This document shows positions 18,700 to 28,476 of a stretch of 61,285 nt of DNA, piece by piece. The position numbers and the translations under genes were made by a program. The stretch covers positions 1 through 61,285 of the forward strand of contig CAZNLJ010000029.1 of NCBI GenBank assembly GCA_964573725.1, given 5' to 3'. The notes under the pieces were generated by a model that had not been told where the DNA came from, did not search any database, and saw only the letters and a list, made by a program, of their open reading frames with translations. Position 1 is the stretch's first letter. Each line of letters opens with the position of its first letter. This stretch comes from UBA6168 sp964573725. GTDB taxonomy: Bacteria > Bacteroidota > Bacteroidia > Chitinophagales > Saprospiraceae.

Positions 18700-21600
18700 T
18701 CAAAAAGAGGCCTGCAGACCGATGGTGAAGCTCCGGGTGCCGGGGAAAGAGGCCCATTCGAGACCTTGGGCATTGCCGGCGCCGTTGCCGCCTTCCGGAT
18801 TGATGCGGTCGGGCAGGGAGGAATAGAGATAGAAGAGGTCGCGGCCGGTGAGGGAAAGCATCAGTTCCTGGAAGACGCGGGAACGGCGTTGCAGGTGGTC
18901 CGGCATGGTCCAATGCAGGGCCAGTTCCCGCAGCTTGACCCAGGAATTTTCCAGGACACCGGGGCGGGAGAGGAAGCGGCCCCAGCCGCCGGTATTGCCG
19001 ATGTATTTGAAATAGTAATGGACGACCTTATCGTTGGCGACCCCGTTTTCATAGACACCCGGCAGCACAACACCGACCGGACGGGTCACGCCGGAGGGGT
19101 CGGTGAAAGGTAGACCTTGGCCCGACCTTTCCGGGAGGGTTTGGGGCGACTGACCGGTTTGGAGGCCGATGACATAGGAGCCGGCGTAGATATCGCCGCC
19201 CCATTTCGTATCGACGAGGGTGCTGAGGGTCCAACCTTTGAAGCCGATGCGCATCGACCAGCCGGCGAGGAAATCCGGGGCGGCGTTGCCCAGGGGGACC
19301 CGGGTGTCGGAGATGCGGTAGGTGGTTCCTTCGTCGTTGAGGATAGGTTGGCCGTTGTCGGGGTGATAGACGTAATCATACCCGATGATGGTACCGTAGG
19401 ACTCGCCGGCGCGGACCGCGATGGCCGGCCCGTTGAGTCCCCAGATGTTGGCGAGTTCCAGCAAGGATGCACCGTCACCGAGCCGTACCACCAGGTTTCG
19501 GTTCCGGCTGACGTTGAGGCCGGTTTGCCAGAAGAAGCCGGGGCGTTGCACCAGGTTGGCGGACAGGATGGCTTCCCAGCCGCTGTTGCGCAGTTCGCCG
19601 GTATTGATGCGGATTTGGGTGGCACCGGCCGAAGCCGGGATGGGGGAATTGAGGATTTGGTCGAATGACCGGATGCGGTACCAGGTGAGGTCCAGGTTGA
19701 CCTTGTCCCGCCAGAAGCCGAGGGTAGTGCCCACCTCATAGGAATCGGCCTGTTGCGGACGCAGGGCGACGGGGGGAATGGTGGCGGGGAGGGTTGCGGT
19801 CTGGCTGCCGCCGAACTGTCCGGTGGCGTAAACGAAATCCACCTGGTAGGGGTCCGTATCGGTAGCGGTCTGCGCGTAGGCGCCCCGTACCTTCAGGAAG
19901 CTGAGCCAGGGAAGGCTGCTGAGGTCGAGGGCTTCGGAAAGCAGGAGGCTGAGCGAGGCGGAGGGGTAGAAATAATCGTTGGCCTGGGCGGGCAGGGAGG
20001 AAGTCCAGTCGTTGCGGCCGGTCAATTCTAGGAAGGCGAAATTGCGGTAGCCCAGGTTGAGGAAGGCAAAGGCCGAGTGAATGCGTTTTTCGAAGCGGAA
20101 TTCCTGGATACGGGGCCCTGTCTGCAGGTTGTCGAAATTATTGAAGGCAAAAAGCCGGGGGTTGACCCAACGGCCGCTGGTCCCTTGCAGGCCGTAACGT
20201 TCGCGACGCCATTGCGTTGCACCCAGGGTGAACTTGAGCTGGAAATCCGAGCCGGCGATCTTATCCTTGTAAAAGGTCAGCAATACATCGTTGTTCTGGA
20301 CGACATCCTTACCCAGTTCGTTGGAATAAAGACCATTGAGCAGGCCGAGGGGGTCGGTGGGTCGGTTTCGGGTCTCGAATTGGTCGAGGTTGAAATCGGT
20401 CCCTACCCTACCCGTCAGGTTCAGCCAGGGGGTGATGTCGTAGGTGAGGGCCAAGGCCCCCAGTAATTTATGACGGTCCAGTTCGGTGTTGTTATGGCGG
20501 GTGTTCCACCAGAGGTGAGGCGGGGCGAAAGAGAAGGGGTACAGGCCGTCGTATTCGTTTCGGGACCCGTCGGGAAGGAAGTTGAGCTCCCGTTCGAGTC
20601 CCTTGTAGCTGCGGGGCCAGCTGTAGAGGATGCCTTTTCCGAAGGAGCTGTCGTTGTTGTCGCCGAGGGTGGGACTGTTCAGTCGGTTGTAGTGGATGTA
20701 ATTGAAGGAGATGTCGGCTTTTACCCGGGAGGAGATATCCAGGCGGGAGCCGATGTTGACGGTGGTTTGGTCGAACCGGCTGTTCGGTACGATGGCGGCA
20801 TGACCGGTCCGGGTCAGGGAGACCCGCATGGTGCCGTGTTTGCCGCCGCCGGAGAAGGACAGGTTGTGGGAGGTGGTGTGGCCGTCGTCGAAGAAAAGCC
20901 TTAAGTTGTCGGGTTGCGGGTCGTAGGGACGCAGGACGCCGTCCCACCATTCGACCATCCGACCATCCATGCGAGGCCCCCAGGACATGCCCGTGGAGTA
21001 ATAGCCGAAGAGTTCCGTGGTGGCTTTGCCGTAGGGTCCAGCGAGGGCGTGGACTTCCCTGGGATACAGGAGGGTGCCGTCAGGGGCGGTGGGGAGGGAT
21101 GGTTCGAGCAGGTTGACCGGGCCGCCGGCGCCGAAGGTATTCTGGACGGACCGGTACCGAAAGGGTTGGATGACCTTATGGGTCATGACATATTGGATGC
21201 CGATGCCCGGCTGTTGCCGGCCGCGGCGCGTGGTGATGAGCACGACCCCGTTCGCACCGCGGGAACCGTACAGGGCGGCGGCGGTCGGCCCTTTCAGGAT
21301 ATTGACATCCTCGATATCGGCGGGATTGATGTTGTTGATGGCGGATCCCCAATCGACGCCCCGGCCGACATCGGTCAAACCGGGATCGTTCTCCATGGGG
21401 ACCCCGTCGACCACGATCAGTGGTTGGTTATTGGCGGTGATGTTGTTGTTGCCGCGGATGACGAAGCGGGTGGTGCCGCCGTCTACCCCGTTTCCGCCGA
21501 TCACCTGGACGCCGGCGGAGCGCCCGCTCAGGGACTGGATGATATTCGGGCCGTTGGAGCGCAACAGTTCCGCCCCCTGGAACCGTTCGGTCGAATAGCC

Positions 21601-21963
21601 CAGCTCCCGTTTTTGCCTTTTGATGCCGAGGGCGGTCACCACCACTTCATCCAGTTCCCGGGTATCTTCCGGCAACGCGATGTCCAGGGGCACGCCTGCG
21701 GTCGCCGGTCGGGATTCCGTCGCATAACCCAGGAAGCTGAAAACGAGCGTAGCGGAAGCTTCCTTCCATTCCAGGGAGAAAGCGCCGTCCGCCTCACTGA
21801 CGGTCCCGATTCCCGGGTCCGATTCGAGCCGGACCGATACCCCCGGCAAGGGAACACCGGAAGCGGCATCGGTGACGGTTCCGGTGAAGTGGTACTGCGC
21901 GGTCAGGCCTGTCGACCAGCAGCCCGTCAAAAGGATGAGGGTTATCCGTAGGAGTGGGTACAT
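18700..21963 (-). CDS. susC: SusC/RagA-family TonB-linked outer-membrane transporter
   Basis: 1087 residues from ATG 21963, which begins a signal peptide (MYPLLRITLILLTGCWSTGLTAQ); 22023 is an in-frame alternative 20 residues upstream. It has a carboxypeptidase-like regulatory domain (about 24-100; FTGTVTDAASGVPLPGVSVRLE), a TonB-box-like DEVVVTALG, then a plug (LSGRSAGVQVIGGNG, DGVPMENDPG, NPADIEDVNILKGPTAAALYGSRGANGVVLITT). A long beta-barrel ends in GTRSFTIGLQASF, with the usual terminal aromatic. It imports oligosaccharides or glycopeptides with SusD using TonB energy. It faces the same way as the susD at 9483-11087, but the dab/SulP island separates them. Its 3' end is 89 bp from convergent dabB. 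No anti-sigma or sigma gene is adjacent. Confidence 0.92.
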   Translation of the reverse strand: MYPLLRITLILLTGCWSTGLTAQYHFTGTVTDAASGVPLPGVSVRLESDPGIGTVSEADGAFSLEWKEASATLVFSFLGYATESRPATAGVPLDIALPEDTRELDEVVVTALGIKRQKRELGYSTERFQGAELLRSNGPNIIQSLSGRSAGVQVIGGNGVDGGTTRFVIRGNNNITANNQPLIVVDGVPMENDPGLTDVGRGVDWGSAINNINPADIEDVNILKGPTAAALYGSRGANGVVLITTRRGRQQPGIGIQYVMTHKVIQPFRYRSVQNTFGAGGPVNLLEPSLPTAPDGTLLYPREVHALAGPYGKATTELFGYYSTGMSWGPRMDGRMVEWWDGVLRPYDPQPDNLRLFFDDGHTTSHNLSFSGGGKHGTMRVSLTRTGHAAIVPNSRFDQTTVNIGSRLDISSRVKADISFNYIHYNRLNSPTLGDNNDSSFGKGILYSWPRSYKGLERELNFLPDGSRNEYDGLYPFSFAPPHLWWNTRHNNTELDRHKLLGALALTYDITPWLNLTGRVGTDFNLDQFETRNRPTDPLGLLNGLYSNELGKDVVQNNDVLLTFYKDKIAGSDFQLKFTLGATQWRRERYGLQGTSGRWVNPRLFAFNNFDNLQTGPRIQEFRFEKRIHSAFAFLNLGYRNFAFLELTGRNDWTSSLPAQANDYFYPSASLSLLLSEALDLSSLPWLSFLKVRGAYAQTATDTDPYQVDFVYATGQFGGSQTATLPATIPPVALRPQQADSYEVGTTLGFWRDKVNLDLTWYRIRSFDQILNSPIPASAGATQIRINTGELRNSGWEAILSANLVQRPGFFWQTGLNVSRNRNLVVRLGDGASLLELANIWGLNGPAIAVRAGESYGTIIGYDYVYHPDNGQPILNDEGTTYRISDTRVPLGNAAPDFLAGWSMRIGFKGWTLSTLVDTKWGGDIYAGSYVIGLQTGQSPQTLPERSGQGLPFTDPSGVTRPVGVVLPGVYENGVANDKVVHYYFKYIGNTGGWGRFLSRPGVLENSWVKLRELALHWTMPDHLQRRSRVFQELMLSLTGRDLFYLYSSLPDRINPEGGNGAGNAQGLEWASFPGTRSFTIGLQASF

Positions 21964-22146
21964 GTCGTTTCGCTTGCGGTAGTTGGTGAGATTTGTCGGC
22001 GTAATATCGAAGATTTTGCGCATTATGTATGGGAATTTGGAGGCGTATTCCCATATTTGTCCGCATATCCAAACAATAGGCCCGCCGACTACCTTTTAAG
22101 GATTGACGTTCCGTTACCAGCGGTACGTGTTCAACTGCCACGCAAG

Positions 22147-23946
22147 ATGAACCGTCAATCTATCCTCATTTCCTTGGCTATTGCCATGCTCCTCCTGATT
22201 CGGGAAGCGCCTTTGCACAGCCAAACCCCCGTCACATTCGGAAACGGCAACCTGCAGGGTGTCACCGTGACCAGCAGCCACGATGCGGGGAACAGTTCCG
22301 GTGCGCAGACCCTGGACGGACAGGGCTTCCTGCCGAACGAGTTCAGTGCGTCGAGGTTCCTGGCCCAGGCCACCCTCGGTGCCGATTTCGAGACCATCCA
22401 GGCCATGTCCGCCACTTCCCACACCGAATGGCTGGCGGAACAGTTCTACCTGCCGCGACCGTTCACGGTGGAGCAACGGACGAAAGACATCACCATCCGG
22501 GCCCTGGATTCGACTTTCGCCATGGGGGGCAATCCGAGTTTCATCCAACCGCAGCTCTGGTTCTGGCATTCCGCCTGGTGGGATTACACCATGTTGTCCC
22601 CCGATCTTCTCCGCAACCGGGTGGCGCTGGCCCTCAGTGAAATCTTCGTCGTATCGGAAGTCCCGCAGCTGCGGGATACGCCCCTGGGGCTGGCGAGCTA
22701 TTATGACCTGCTCCTGGACCATGCCTTCGGCAATTTCCGGGACCTCCTGGAGGCGGTGACCCTTCATCCCTGCATGGGGGTGTACCTGACCCACCTCAAC
22801 AATCCCAAATCGGACAGCCTCCTGAACCGTTTTCCGGATGAGAATTATGCCCGGGAGGTCATGCAGCTCTTCACGATCGGCCTGTACGAACTGAATCCCG
22901 ACGGTACGCGCCAGCTCGATTCGGCCGGGAATTACATCCCCACCTATGACAACGACGACATTGCCGAGTTCGCGAAGGTGTTCACCGGCTTGTCCTTCGG
23001 CGACACCTACCTGTTCGGTCAATCCGGACAAAGCCAACAGAGCTATACCTATCCGATGAAAATGTTCGGGGCCTGGCACGAGCCGGGCCCGAAATACCTG
23101 CTGAACGGGGCCGTGGTGCCGGACCGGCAACCTGTGGACGGGATGGCGGATATCGGTGACGCCCTGGACAACCTCTTCCAACATCCTAATGTAGGCCCCT
23201 TTTTCGGGAGGTTGCTGATCCAGCGCCTGGTGACTTCCAACCCCAGTCCGGCCTATATCGCCCGGGTGGCGGCGGCCTTCGACGACAACGGCGAGGGGGT
23301 ACGCGGCGACATGAAGGCAGTCGTCCGCGCCATCCTCCTGGACGAGGAGGCGCGCGATTGTGCGCTGGCGGACAGTCCTTTCCGAGGGATGCTCCGGGAA
23401 CCGATGGTGCGCTACACCCATGTCTGCAGGGCTTTCAATGCGTTCAGTGAGGTGGGATATTACCGCAATGCGATGCAGGATTTCTACGAGGACCTGTTCC
23501 AGCGACCCCTGGCTTCCCCCAGTGTATTCAATTTCTTTTCCCCGGAATACCAACCCATCGGACCCATCGACACGGCCGGGATGGTGGCGCCGGAGTTCCA
23601 GATCACCAATGCCGTTTCCATTGCGGGCTATGCAAATCGATTGTACTACTGGATCATGCGGGAAAACAGCGTGATGGAGAACTGGGGCACCTTTACCAAT
23701 GAGTGGTGGGGCGACAAGGTGGTCAACCTGGATTTCAGCGACGAAATGGAATTCGACGAGCCGGAGGAGATCGGTCAGCTGCTGGAGCGGCTGAACCTGA
23801 TCCTGTTCCACGGCCAACTATCTCCCCATACCCGGCAGACCTTGCGCGACATCCTGGGGCAGGTACCCCAAAGCCATTGGGAGGACCGAGTCCGCATGGC
23901 GGTCTATTTTTCCATGATCTCTCCCGATTACCTTATTTTCCGTTGA
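22147..23946 (+). CDS. DUF1800-family secreted protein
   Basis: 599 residues from ATG 22147, chosen for its signal peptide (MNRQSILISLAIAMLLLIREAPLHSQ). It matches DUF1800 by SASRFLAQATLGADFETIQ, WFWHSAWWDYTMLSPDLLRNRVALALSEIFVVSE, FPDENYAREVMQLFTIGLYELNPDGTRQLD, and KVFTGLSF. Length is typical. The biochemical function of the family is unknown. It is almost always found beside a DUF1501 gene, as here, where the DUF1501 gene begins 15 bp downstream and a PA14 protein gene follows. It diverges from susC across 183 bp. It is likely exported to the periplasm or surface and acts with DUF1501. Confidence 0.88.
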   Translation: MNRQSILISLAIAMLLLIREAPLHSQTPVTFGNGNLQGVTVTSSHDAGNSSGAQTLDGQGFLPNEFSASRFLAQATLGADFETIQAMSATSHTEWLAEQFYLPRPFTVEQRTKDITIRALDSTFAMGGNPSFIQPQLWFWHSAWWDYTMLSPDLLRNRVALALSEIFVVSEVPQLRDTPLGLASYYDLLLDHAFGNFRDLLEAVTLHPCMGVYLTHLNNPKSDSLLNRFPDENYAREVMQLFTIGLYELNPDGTRQLDSAGNYIPTYDNDDIAEFAKVFTGLSFGDTYLFGQSGQSQQSYTYPMKMFGAWHEPGPKYLLNGAVVPDRQPVDGMADIGDALDNLFQHPNVGPFFGRLLIQRLVTSNPSPAYIARVAAAFDDNGEGVRGDMKAVVRAILLDEEARDCALADSPFRGMLREPMVRYTHVCRAFNAFSEVGYYRNAMQDFYEDLFQRPLASPSVFNFFSPEYQPIGPIDTAGMVAPEFQITNAVSIAGYANRLYYWIMRENSVMENWGTFTNEWWGDKVVNLDFSDEMEFDEPEEIGQLLERLNLILFHGQLSPHTRQTLRDILGQVPQSHWEDRVRMAVYFSMISPDYLIFR

Positions 23947-23961
23947 TACAATCCGATCCGT

Positions 23962-25377
23962 ATGCATAACTATTCCCGCAGGCAGTTTCTCCGACAGGCA
24001 GGTTGTACCGGTATGGGTGCCGCCACCTTGTTGTCCTCCCTGAACAACCTGTCGATGTTGAACAAGCTCGTCGGTTTCCAATCATCCCCGCCCGGCGACT
24101 ACAAGGCCCTGGTCTGTCTCCTGCTGGCCGGCGGCAACGATTCCTACAATATGCTGGTGCCACGGGGTGCCGCGGAACACGCGGAGTATGCCGCGACGCG
24201 GTCCGACCTCGCCTTGCCCCAGCAGGAGCTGCTGGCCATCCAGCCCTTGACCTCGGATGGGAAAGAATACGGTATCCATCCCAGCATGACCGGTATCCGG
24301 AACCTGTTCGAAAATGAAAAATTGGCCTTCGTCGCGAATGTCGGCACATTGATCGAACCGGTTCCGGATGCGGCCGCCTATTTTTCCGGGCAGAAAAGAC
24401 TGCCGCTGGGCCTCTACTCCCACGCCGACCAAATCCAACAATGGCAGACCGCCATTCCCCACACCCGGGAAGCGGTCGGTTGGGCGGGGCGGGCGGCGGA
24501 CCTGCTCAAGACCCTGAACACCAACCAGAATTTTTCCATGAACATTTCCCTGTCGGGTCGGAATGTCTGGCAGTCCGGCAACACCGTCCTGGAATATTCC
24601 ATCAGCAACCAGGGCAACGGGGTACAGGGCATTTCCCCCATCGTGCCGACTTGGTACAGCAACGCCGGTTTCCTCACCCGGCTCCAGTCGGCAGCCATAC
24701 AGGACCTTTCGACCTACCACTACGCGAATATATTCAAGGATACGTTCGGCGAGCTCACCAGCCAGTCGGTCGAGGCGTTCGAGGCACTGGAATCGGCCAT
24801 CGCCGCCGTACAGGTCGGCTCGCCATTCTCCAGCCATTACCTGTCCCAGCATCTGAAGATGATCGCCCGTGTCATCGGAGCCCGCAATGCGCTGGGCATG
24901 CGGCGGCAGACTTTCTTCGTTACCTACGGCGGTTGGGACCACCACGATGAGGTGATTGAAAACCAGGAATATATGCTCGGAGTGGTCAGTACGGCCGTCA
25001 GTGAGTTCATGACCGCGCTGGCGGAACTCGGGGTGGAGAACGAGGTGACCTTGTTCACGATATCGGATTTCGCCCGCACGCTCACCTCCAATGGGAACGG
25101 ATCGGACCATGCCTGGGGAGGGCACACCTTCGTGACGGGTGGGGCCGTCCAGGGACGGGATATCTACGGGACCTATCCGGACCTGTACCTGAACGGCAAT
25201 CCCTTGGTCGTGAGCAACCGGGGCAATCTGATTCCGACGACCTCCGCCGATGAATACTTTGCGGAGATGGCACTTTGGTTTGGTGTCTCGCCCAGTGACT
25301 TGTCGACCATCCTGCCCAATATCGGATATTTTTACGATGTGTCGTCCGGAACCTCCCCCCTGGGATTCCTGGGGTGA
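23962..25377 (+). CDS. DUF1501-family protein with Tat signal
   Basis: 471 residues. The N-terminus MHNYSRRQFLRQAG has a twin-arginine motif (R6-R7), so export in folded form by Tat is likely. DUF1501 features include ALVCLLLAGGNDSYNMLVPRG (about 49-70), GIHPSMTGIRNLFENEKLAFVANVGTL, SHADQIQQWQT, and FARTLTSNGNGSDHAWGGHTFVTGGAVQG (about 372-400). The family is placed near the alkaline-phosphatase/sulfatase fold, and its conserved Asp and His residues suggest a metal-dependent hydrolase. The substrate is unknown. It lies 15 bp after the DUF1800 gene and 41 bp before the PA14 gene, forming a probable three-gene operon. Confidence 0.88.
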   Translation: MHNYSRRQFLRQAGCTGMGAATLLSSLNNLSMLNKLVGFQSSPPGDYKALVCLLLAGGNDSYNMLVPRGAAEHAEYAATRSDLALPQQELLAIQPLTSDGKEYGIHPSMTGIRNLFENEKLAFVANVGTLIEPVPDAAAYFSGQKRLPLGLYSHADQIQQWQTAIPHTREAVGWAGRAADLLKTLNTNQNFSMNISLSGRNVWQSGNTVLEYSISNQGNGVQGISPIVPTWYSNAGFLTRLQSAAIQDLSTYHYANIFKDTFGELTSQSVEAFEALESAIAAVQVGSPFSSHYLSQHLKMIARVIGARNALGMRRQTFFVTYGGWDHHDEVIENQEYMLGVVSTAVSEFMTALAELGVENEVTLFTISDFARTLTSNGNGSDHAWGGHTFVTGGAVQGRDIYGTYPDLYLNGNPLVVSNRGNLIPTTSADEYFAEMALWFGVSPSDLSTILPNIGYFYDVSSGTSPLGFLG

Positions 25378-25418
25378 ACCGGTCGTCGTGTCCTGTCATT
25401 CGCAATCATCCAACCCGT

Positions 25419-27587
25419 ATGAAAAACATATCCAGCCTCCTCCCCTCCCCCGACCCGGGTATCGCCAGGTGGTTTGTCCTTGCCGGGATTGTCCTTTGTT
25501 CCTGGGCGCCGCTTTTTTCCCAATCCTGCATCGGCACACAGGGGGATATCCGCTGGCGTTTGTATGAGCAGGTGCCCGGCTGGGACCACCGGCCGCTGAA
25601 CATCCGGCCCAACTTTCCGCAAAGTCCTACCTGGACGGAACAATTGACCAACCTGACCACCCGGACCCGCTATCCTTCCGGTTACAGCAACGAGTACGGA
25701 TCCCTGGTCAGCGGCTTCCTGCGGGCACCGGAAGACGGGGACTACCGGTTCAATGTCACGGCGGACGACCGGACCTCGTTTTACCTCAGTACCGACAGCC
25801 TCCGGGAACACGCCGTCCTGGTGGCCGAGGTTCCGGGCTGGACCGGCCACTCGGAGCATGATAAATATCCGGAGCAGACCTCGGCCTCGATTCCACTGAA
25901 AGCCGGGAAATACTACTATTTCAAGTTGGTCCACAAGGAAGGCGGCGGCGGGGACTTCATCCAGGTTTTCTGGGAAAAACCTTACAACGGCAATCCCTTT
26001 TCCTGGGAGATCGTCCCGGATTCCAGTGTGTTCGGCGACGATTGCTTCCCGCTGTGCGAACCGGCCGGCCGACCCTGCGACGACGGCGACCCGCTGACTT
26101 CCGACGACCGAACGGACGGGATGTGCCATTGCATCGGTATTCCGGATAGCCTGCCCTATCCCTGCATCGGTCCGCGGGGTGGCCTGACGGCCTTGTACTA
26201 CGACAGCATATCCGGTTGGTCGGTGAACAACCTGCTGGCGGATCCCGATTTTCCGGACCATCCGGACCGATCCGACTTCCTGCCCGATTTTTCCGGTCCT
26301 GTGACACCGGACTTCGAATTGTACGGAACGCGGGTGCGGGGTTGGCTGCGTCCGCCGGTCACCGGCTATTACCGCTTCAATGTGACGGGTGACAACGAGG
26401 TCAAGCTCCGGTTGAAAGACGGACCCGACCCCGGCTCCGCGGATGAGATCGCCACCAATGGCGGCTATGCCTATATTTACGAACATGACGATACGCCGGG
26501 ACAGACCTCCGACAGCCTCTACCTGGAGGCGGACCGGTTTTATGCCGTAGAACTCCTGCACAAGCAGAATACCTACAGCAGCTTTTTTTATGTTTTCTGG
26601 AAAACACCCCTGGCGTATGACACCTTGTGGCACCTGGTGGACGGCTCCTTCCTGTACCAATTCGACCTGGGATGCGAATCCGCTTGCCTCCCGGCCGGGA
26701 CGCCTTGTGACGACGGTTTGTCAAATACCTTTGCCGATGCCTTCGACAGCACCTGTACCTGCGTCGGCATCCCCTGCGTCGATCCCGCCTGCACCAATGC
26801 ACTGGATTATGCGCCTTACGAGGCTTGTGAGGCGCAAACGGAAAGACATTCGACGAACCAGGACAATTCCTGGCTTTCCTGCGAGCCATCACCCAGCCCG
26901 AATCCGGACCGGGGCATCAGCCATTGGATCCTGTACGACCTGGGTGCCATCCACGCGCTTTCGGATGCGAAAGTGTGGAATTACAACGGATTCAACGGGG
27001 CGGGACAAGGCTTCGAGACGGTAGCCGTGGATTATTCCCTGGACGGGATCCATTGGTCGGTCGCCGGTGTCTACCAATGGAATGCCGCCACGGGCGACGC
27101 TTCTTACAGCGGTTTCGATTTTTCCGGCCTGAACGGCCTCAGTGCCCGTTTCCTGCTGTTCACGGCCCTTTCCACGTTTAACCCTGGTACCGGTTGCGCC
27201 GGCCTCAGTGAAATCCGCATCGATGCCTTTACCTGTCCGCCGGCCGGAACCCCTTGCGATGACGGGGACCCGAACACGGAAAACGATGCATATAACGACT
27301 ATTGCACCTGCATGGGGAATTTCAGTCTCCCGAACGATTGTGCGGAATTGGACCTGCTGGTGGAAAGTGTTCCGGTGCCGTCCGGGAAATACACGGCTGT
27401 TCATACCGTATCAGGGACAGGCATACTCCGGGCCGGCGGTCATGTCGCATTTATCGCGGGTGAGGAGGTGTCTCTGACAGATGGGTTCGAGGTTCAGTTC
27501 GGGGCCGAATTCCTGGCAGATGTCGTTCCTTGCGAAACATCCAGGCCTGTGCGCCGGAAAAAGCGGCAACGTTCGCTGTTGCGGTGA
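25419..27587 (+). CDS. Secreted protein with two PA14-like and one discoidin-like domain
   Basis: 722 residues from ATG 25419; a GTG at 25374 overlaps the previous stop and is less likely. After a signal region ending WAPLFSQS, two PA14-like domains are seen (about 25-190 and 235-415; SGFLRAPEDGDYRFNVTADDRTSFYLS and RGWLRPPVTGYYRFNVTGDNEVKLRL). A discoidin-like domain follows (about 455-605; WILYDLGAIHALSDAKVWNYN). Three copies of a Cys motif, PAGxPCDDG...CxCxG, separate the modules (about residues 215, 430, 610). The C-terminus (LRAGGHVAFIAGEEVSLTDGFEVQFGAEF) resembles that of the metalloprotease at 28477, and the chain ends in a basic tail (RRKKRQR). PA14 and discoidin domains bind carbohydrates. 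It is likely the surface partner of the DUF1800/DUF1501 pair. Confidence 0.82.
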   Translation: MKNISSLLPSPDPGIARWFVLAGIVLCSWAPLFSQSCIGTQGDIRWRLYEQVPGWDHRPLNIRPNFPQSPTWTEQLTNLTTRTRYPSGYSNEYGSLVSGFLRAPEDGDYRFNVTADDRTSFYLSTDSLREHAVLVAEVPGWTGHSEHDKYPEQTSASIPLKAGKYYYFKLVHKEGGGGDFIQVFWEKPYNGNPFSWEIVPDSSVFGDDCFPLCEPAGRPCDDGDPLTSDDRTDGMCHCIGIPDSLPYPCIGPRGGLTALYYDSISGWSVNNLLADPDFPDHPDRSDFLPDFSGPVTPDFELYGTRVRGWLRPPVTGYYRFNVTGDNEVKLRLKDGPDPGSADEIATNGGYAYIYEHDDTPGQTSDSLYLEADRFYAVELLHKQNTYSSFFYVFWKTPLAYDTLWHLVDGSFLYQFDLGCESACLPAGTPCDDGLSNTFADAFDSTCTCVGIPCVDPACTNALDYAPYEACEAQTERHSTNQDNSWLSCEPSPSPNPDRGISHWILYDLGAIHALSDAKVWNYNGFNGAGQGFETVAVDYSLDGIHWSVAGVYQWNAATGDASYSGFDFSGLNGLSARFLLFTALSTFNPGTGCAGLSEIRIDAFTCPPAGTPCDDGDPNTENDAYNDYCTCMGNFSLPNDCAELDLLVESVPVPSGKYTAVHTVSGTGILRAGGHVAFIAGEEVSLTDGFEVQFGAEFLADVVPCETSRPVRRKKRQRSLLR

Positions 27588-28476
27588 AAGCGGGGGGCAT
27601 GTAATTTGTCCCTTGCGTCCCTATCCCGCCTCCAGATGGGACGGGGCTATATCCGAAATTCCGTCGTTAATGTCCATCCCGCAATCCCAGCCGGGATAGA
27701 ACCGGGTGTCCGGTCGTTGGAGCGGGTATCGGGCACGGCCACGGAATCCGGTATCACATTTATGGTATCTCATCTTCCGCAACTCAGTCCTGCAAGATCA
27801 GTAACTAAAACAACCTGATCTTAAAATGTATTATTAGTTGTTAGACATACTGATGCAATGCGACCGGCAGTGAAAAGGGCGTACGGCTGCACCCTGTGCC
27901 CAATGAAGAGTCTTCAGGTCGGCCATCGGCGCGATTGAGCACGCCGCCGGCCGTGCTGTCCAAAAGGCGAGAAGCGCCGTAAAGACCTATTGGTTATGCG
28001 TGGTTAGGTCTTTATGCAATCAGGCCAACTCGCAATCAAAATATTCGATTTGGTTTTTGAGGTGTGAAAGATGAGCGGTATCGGTTTCCGTCATAAATGT
28101 CACACCCCCACCTTGCGGAAGGAGGCAAGATGAAGTTATTATTCCAGGTGGTATACCCCGGCCGGTCAGGTGGTCGTCTTCTTTCCGGGCGTTGGTAGCA
28201 TCTTCCATACCGGGAGGCCTTTCAGTCAATGCCATCGATCGGGGCCGAAACGCTTCCGACCTATGCCATGCGGAAAGCGTGCAGGAAGCCGGCTTTGAAA
28301 TAAATGTCAAGCCGGAAGGATATATCGTTCCATGCTTTCCTAATTTTCAACAAGGGCGGGGCCTGGTGGATGTGAACATTCTGCACGGGCTGCCCTTGCT
28401 CCCAGCCTGTTGCAACAATCGGGCTTGGCGTTTCGCCAAGCCCGATCGCATCATCCGACCCTGGCCACAACCCGAC
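27588..28476. other. Intergenic region between convergent genes, with two inverted repeats
   Basis: 889 bp between the converging PA14 and metalloprotease genes. No credible ORF. Arms TAAAGACCTA (27980-27989) and TAGGTCTTTA (28005-28014) form a perfect 10-bp stem with a 15-base loop. A stronger hairpin lies at 28418-28446. No tRNA or known small RNA was recognised. Confidence 0.5.
28418..28446 (-). terminator. Probable transcription terminator hairpin
   Basis: A perfect 13-bp stem (ATCGGGCTTGGCG / CGCCAAGCCCGAT) with a 3-base loop lies 31 bp beyond the stop of the leftward metalloprotease gene. On the minus strand it is followed by TGTTGCAAC, not a clean T-run, so termination is likely but not certain. 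Confidence 0.6.

Noticed and set aside
22114..23817. 567-codon minus-strand open frame over DUF1800
   Set aside because: Antisense shadow; DUF1800 motifs are on the plus strand.
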